Notes under the pieces: model-generated
Database searches by the model: none
The model's input: only the letters and a program-made list of their open reading frames with translations
What the model was told of the DNA's origin: nothing
In this document: positions 27,161 through 28,992 of the stretch, one piece after another
How the letters are laid out: each line of letters opens with the position of its first letter
How positions within the stretch are numbered: the stretch's first letter is position 1
Source: Branchiostoma floridae
Taxonomy: Eukaryota > Chordata > Leptocardii > Amphioxiformes > Branchiostomatidae
Assembly: GCF_000003815.2 (NCBI RefSeq)
Contig: NC_049983.1
Coordinates: forward strand, 29,521,026-29,550,017
Reading direction: 5' to 3'
Length of the DNA: 28,992 nucleotides
Position numbers and translations under genes: made by a program

Positions 27161-28735
27161 AATCGACAAGTTCGGGCCAAAAAGAGTTGGCGGAAGAGCA
27201 ATTAACCTAACTGACCGATTTACCTTCTCAAAGCCATATCTACGGCGTAGTGAATATTGGGTTAAGAGTGAACGTTTAGTTTTTAGTTTTTCTGCCTTTC
27301 TGGGTTCTTTTCTAACTTATTTTTTAATTAGGTCAGAATTATATAAAGTCACTGGGTAAGAGTTATAAGAGCTAGTTTTTTTAAATGAAAACATTTGGTA
27401 TTAAAGCCTTTGTGTTGTAATGTATTTTCATGTGTCATATTTCATGTTTTTTATATTTCATATTTCATATTTCATAGGAAATTTGTTAACAATTAATATT
27501 CTTTTGTTAAAAAATCTGAGCTTTTAATCTTTATAACTTTAGAATTTGTGGAGAATTCAGATTGTTGTCCCTTTTCAGAGATAAACGCTGATTGATGGGT
27601 ATTCAAAACTTTACTCAAGTTTGAAAGTTAACTATGGTGGCAATATTATATTGCAAAGTATTTTGTTACACATTTATTATTGTGTCTTAACAACAAAGGG
27701 GTGTAGCTGAAACGTTAGACAGTACTTTGTTGGGACTGTATTAAGTTTTGACTCCATTTTGAATTAAGAACGTCTTGGAAAACATTTCCGGTGTCTTATC
27801 TTTTGTACAACCTTTCTGTGCCCCACTGAATTTAGAACTGCTGGCAACCTTGAAGCCAGAGGTAGCACAGTTTCTCTCCAGCCATAACTAATTGGCAATG
27901 TTAGCGTTTTAAGCTTCAAGATGTGGATCGGGTTGTATTTTGAACCTCAACCGCTAGAGGCCGCTAAAGCGTGGTCTATATTTGGTGAAAAGGAACACGC
28001 ACATTTGGGGAATGGAATAATGGAATAAATGCTATTTTTTGGCAAAGGCCAATTTGCTAGTTTGGAGCAACTCGACATCCAGCATTGTCAGGAGTTAGGA
28101 TTAGGGTAAGGGTTAGGTATAGAGTGGAATTTGCATTTCAATATTAGCTTACTCTGGCGGATGGATATACGACCGAATCACAACCTTGGCCTTATCACTG
28201 GCGTCTAGATATTAGCGTGAGTATTATGGTCTTAGTTAGGTCACTTCTATCAGGATGTTTTCGTTGGAAAGAATGTAGCATCTCACGGTACGTGTTTTTT
28301 TTACCCATTTCTGTCTTTTGGTAATTCAAGTTTTCTTTAATGATTTGCTAAAGAACTAAATCCATTGGGAGGCAAGATTTTACTTGTCTACTTTACCTTT
28401 CTAAGGTTTTGTGCTGCATTTAAGAGTGGTATTCACAGTCAGGGCCATATTGCGGGTTTCTTGCTTCTTTTTTTAAATTTGATTTTTGCTTTTTAGATTT
28501 AAACGTTCTTGAGCGTGGACTAACATCCGATGTTAGGTTTTCATGGAAACTTAGAAAAGTGGCTTAAATAAATGGGACTTATTCTTTCGGATTGACATGT
28601 TGTCTGTTTAGTCCTGTGTGTTGTAATCCCCTCTGTGCACCCGTCCGCAATACCTGCGGTCAAATTCTCACATCTGGATTTCGTTTACGTCCTGAGACGA
28701 AGGGAAGAGAGAAGACCTTGGGACGGTTCACTAGC
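27161..28735. other. AT-rich intronic sequence with few features
   Basis: I see no exon matching the next part of DSTYK and no long ORF. A short TTAGGG-like patch (GGATTAGGGTAAGGGTTAGG) lies at about 28096. A segment at 27690-27790 (GTAGCTGAAACGTTAGAC and onward) looks like a worn Penelope-type end. CCGCTAGAGGCCGC at 27951 resembles a CTCF core with one mismatch. None of these is firm. Confidence 0.4.
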
Positions 28736-28749
28736 TGTTGTATGGATAT

Positions 28750-28970
28750 GGGGTTAGGAAACGGGTGGGGGTACGGGTACAAGAACGAGTACGTGTACAT
28801 GTACGGGTACAATGAAAAGGTAGAGGAGCGGGTTAGAGAATGGGTTAGGGAACGGGAGCGGGTTAGGGAACGGGATAGGGAACGGGTTATGGAACGGGAT
28901 AGGGAACGAGATAGCCGACGGGTTATGGAACAGGATAGGGAACGGGTTAACAGAACGGGTTAGGGTTAGC
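28750..28970 (+). repeat. Telomere-variant satellite (GGGTTAGGGAAC-type)
   Basis: GGTTAGGGAACGGG, GGATAGGGAACGGG and GGTTATGGAACGGG units of 6 and 12 bp alternate through about 200 bp, preceded by a GGGTACGGGTACA variant and ending in a GGGTTAGGGTTAG run. The pattern looks like degenerate telomeric repeat re-amplified as a 12-mer. Frames through it are low-complexity and not coding. Confidence 0.85.
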
Positions 28971-28992
28971 GCGGACAATGCGAGAGTACATG

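Noticed and set aside
27690-27790. A second hammerhead ribozyme
   Set aside because: GAAACGTTAG is present, but the required CTGANGA half is replaced (CAACAAAG) and the cleavage triplet is lost. At best it is a worn Penelope-type end.
27951-27964. A CTCF binding site
   Set aside because: CCGCTAGAGGCCGC is one mismatch from a common core, but a single 14-bp motif in repeat-rich sequence is weak evidence.
24205-28992. The next DSTYK exon or the kinase domain
   Set aside because: I found no frame matching the region after VHLKQ or any kinase motif (glycine loop, HRD, DFG-like) on the plus strand. The intron extends past the window, or the exon is in the 100-N gap.

Overview
This is a eukaryotic nuclear segment, most likely from an invertebrate chordate and probably amphioxus (Branchiostoma). 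The evidence is split animal genes with GT-AG introns, TTAGGG-type telomeric tracts, a Penelope-type element end, a tRNA-derived SINE and very dense minisatellites. The genus rests on my recollection of amphioxus repeats and was not checked by search.

Two host genes are recognisable. On the minus strand, about 4645-6045, is most of a Kv4/Shal-like potassium channel: T1 domain, six membrane segments and a TLGYGD filter in one uninterrupted exon. It has no visible start codon. A 39-bp minisatellite abuts its 5' side and a 38-bp minisatellite supplies its stop codon. On the plus strand, 20548-23783, are the first four coding exons (539 codons) of DSTYK, a dual-specificity kinase. Intron phases agree at all three complete junctions. 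The kinase domain lies beyond the window in or after intron 4, which holds all of 23784-28992.

The rest is repeats. From the left: a LINE 3' end (3-760); 91-bp and 37-bp arrays (940-4300) split by a TTAA-type DNA element (3247-4137); arrays flanking the Kv gene; 34-, 44- and 56-bp arrays (7960-10497, with a 275-N gap); and a dead RTE-like LINE (about 10940-17665). That LINE is split by a 5-kb foldback-like element with long inverted arms, which itself carries a 336-bp Penelope-type insertion containing a hammerhead ribozyme fold. A 40/42-bp array (18015-20385) then runs almost to the DSTYK start.

The most unusual signal is in DSTYK. The acceptor of exon 2, the donor of exon 3, and both the acceptor and donor of exon 4 have been copied, the last two into arrays that carry exon-edge sequence with its splice site. 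Short donor-like repeats also follow exon 2. The Kv gene shows a related pattern. I read this as recurrent duplication seeded at exon-intron junctions, with possible effects on splice-site choice and exon evolution.
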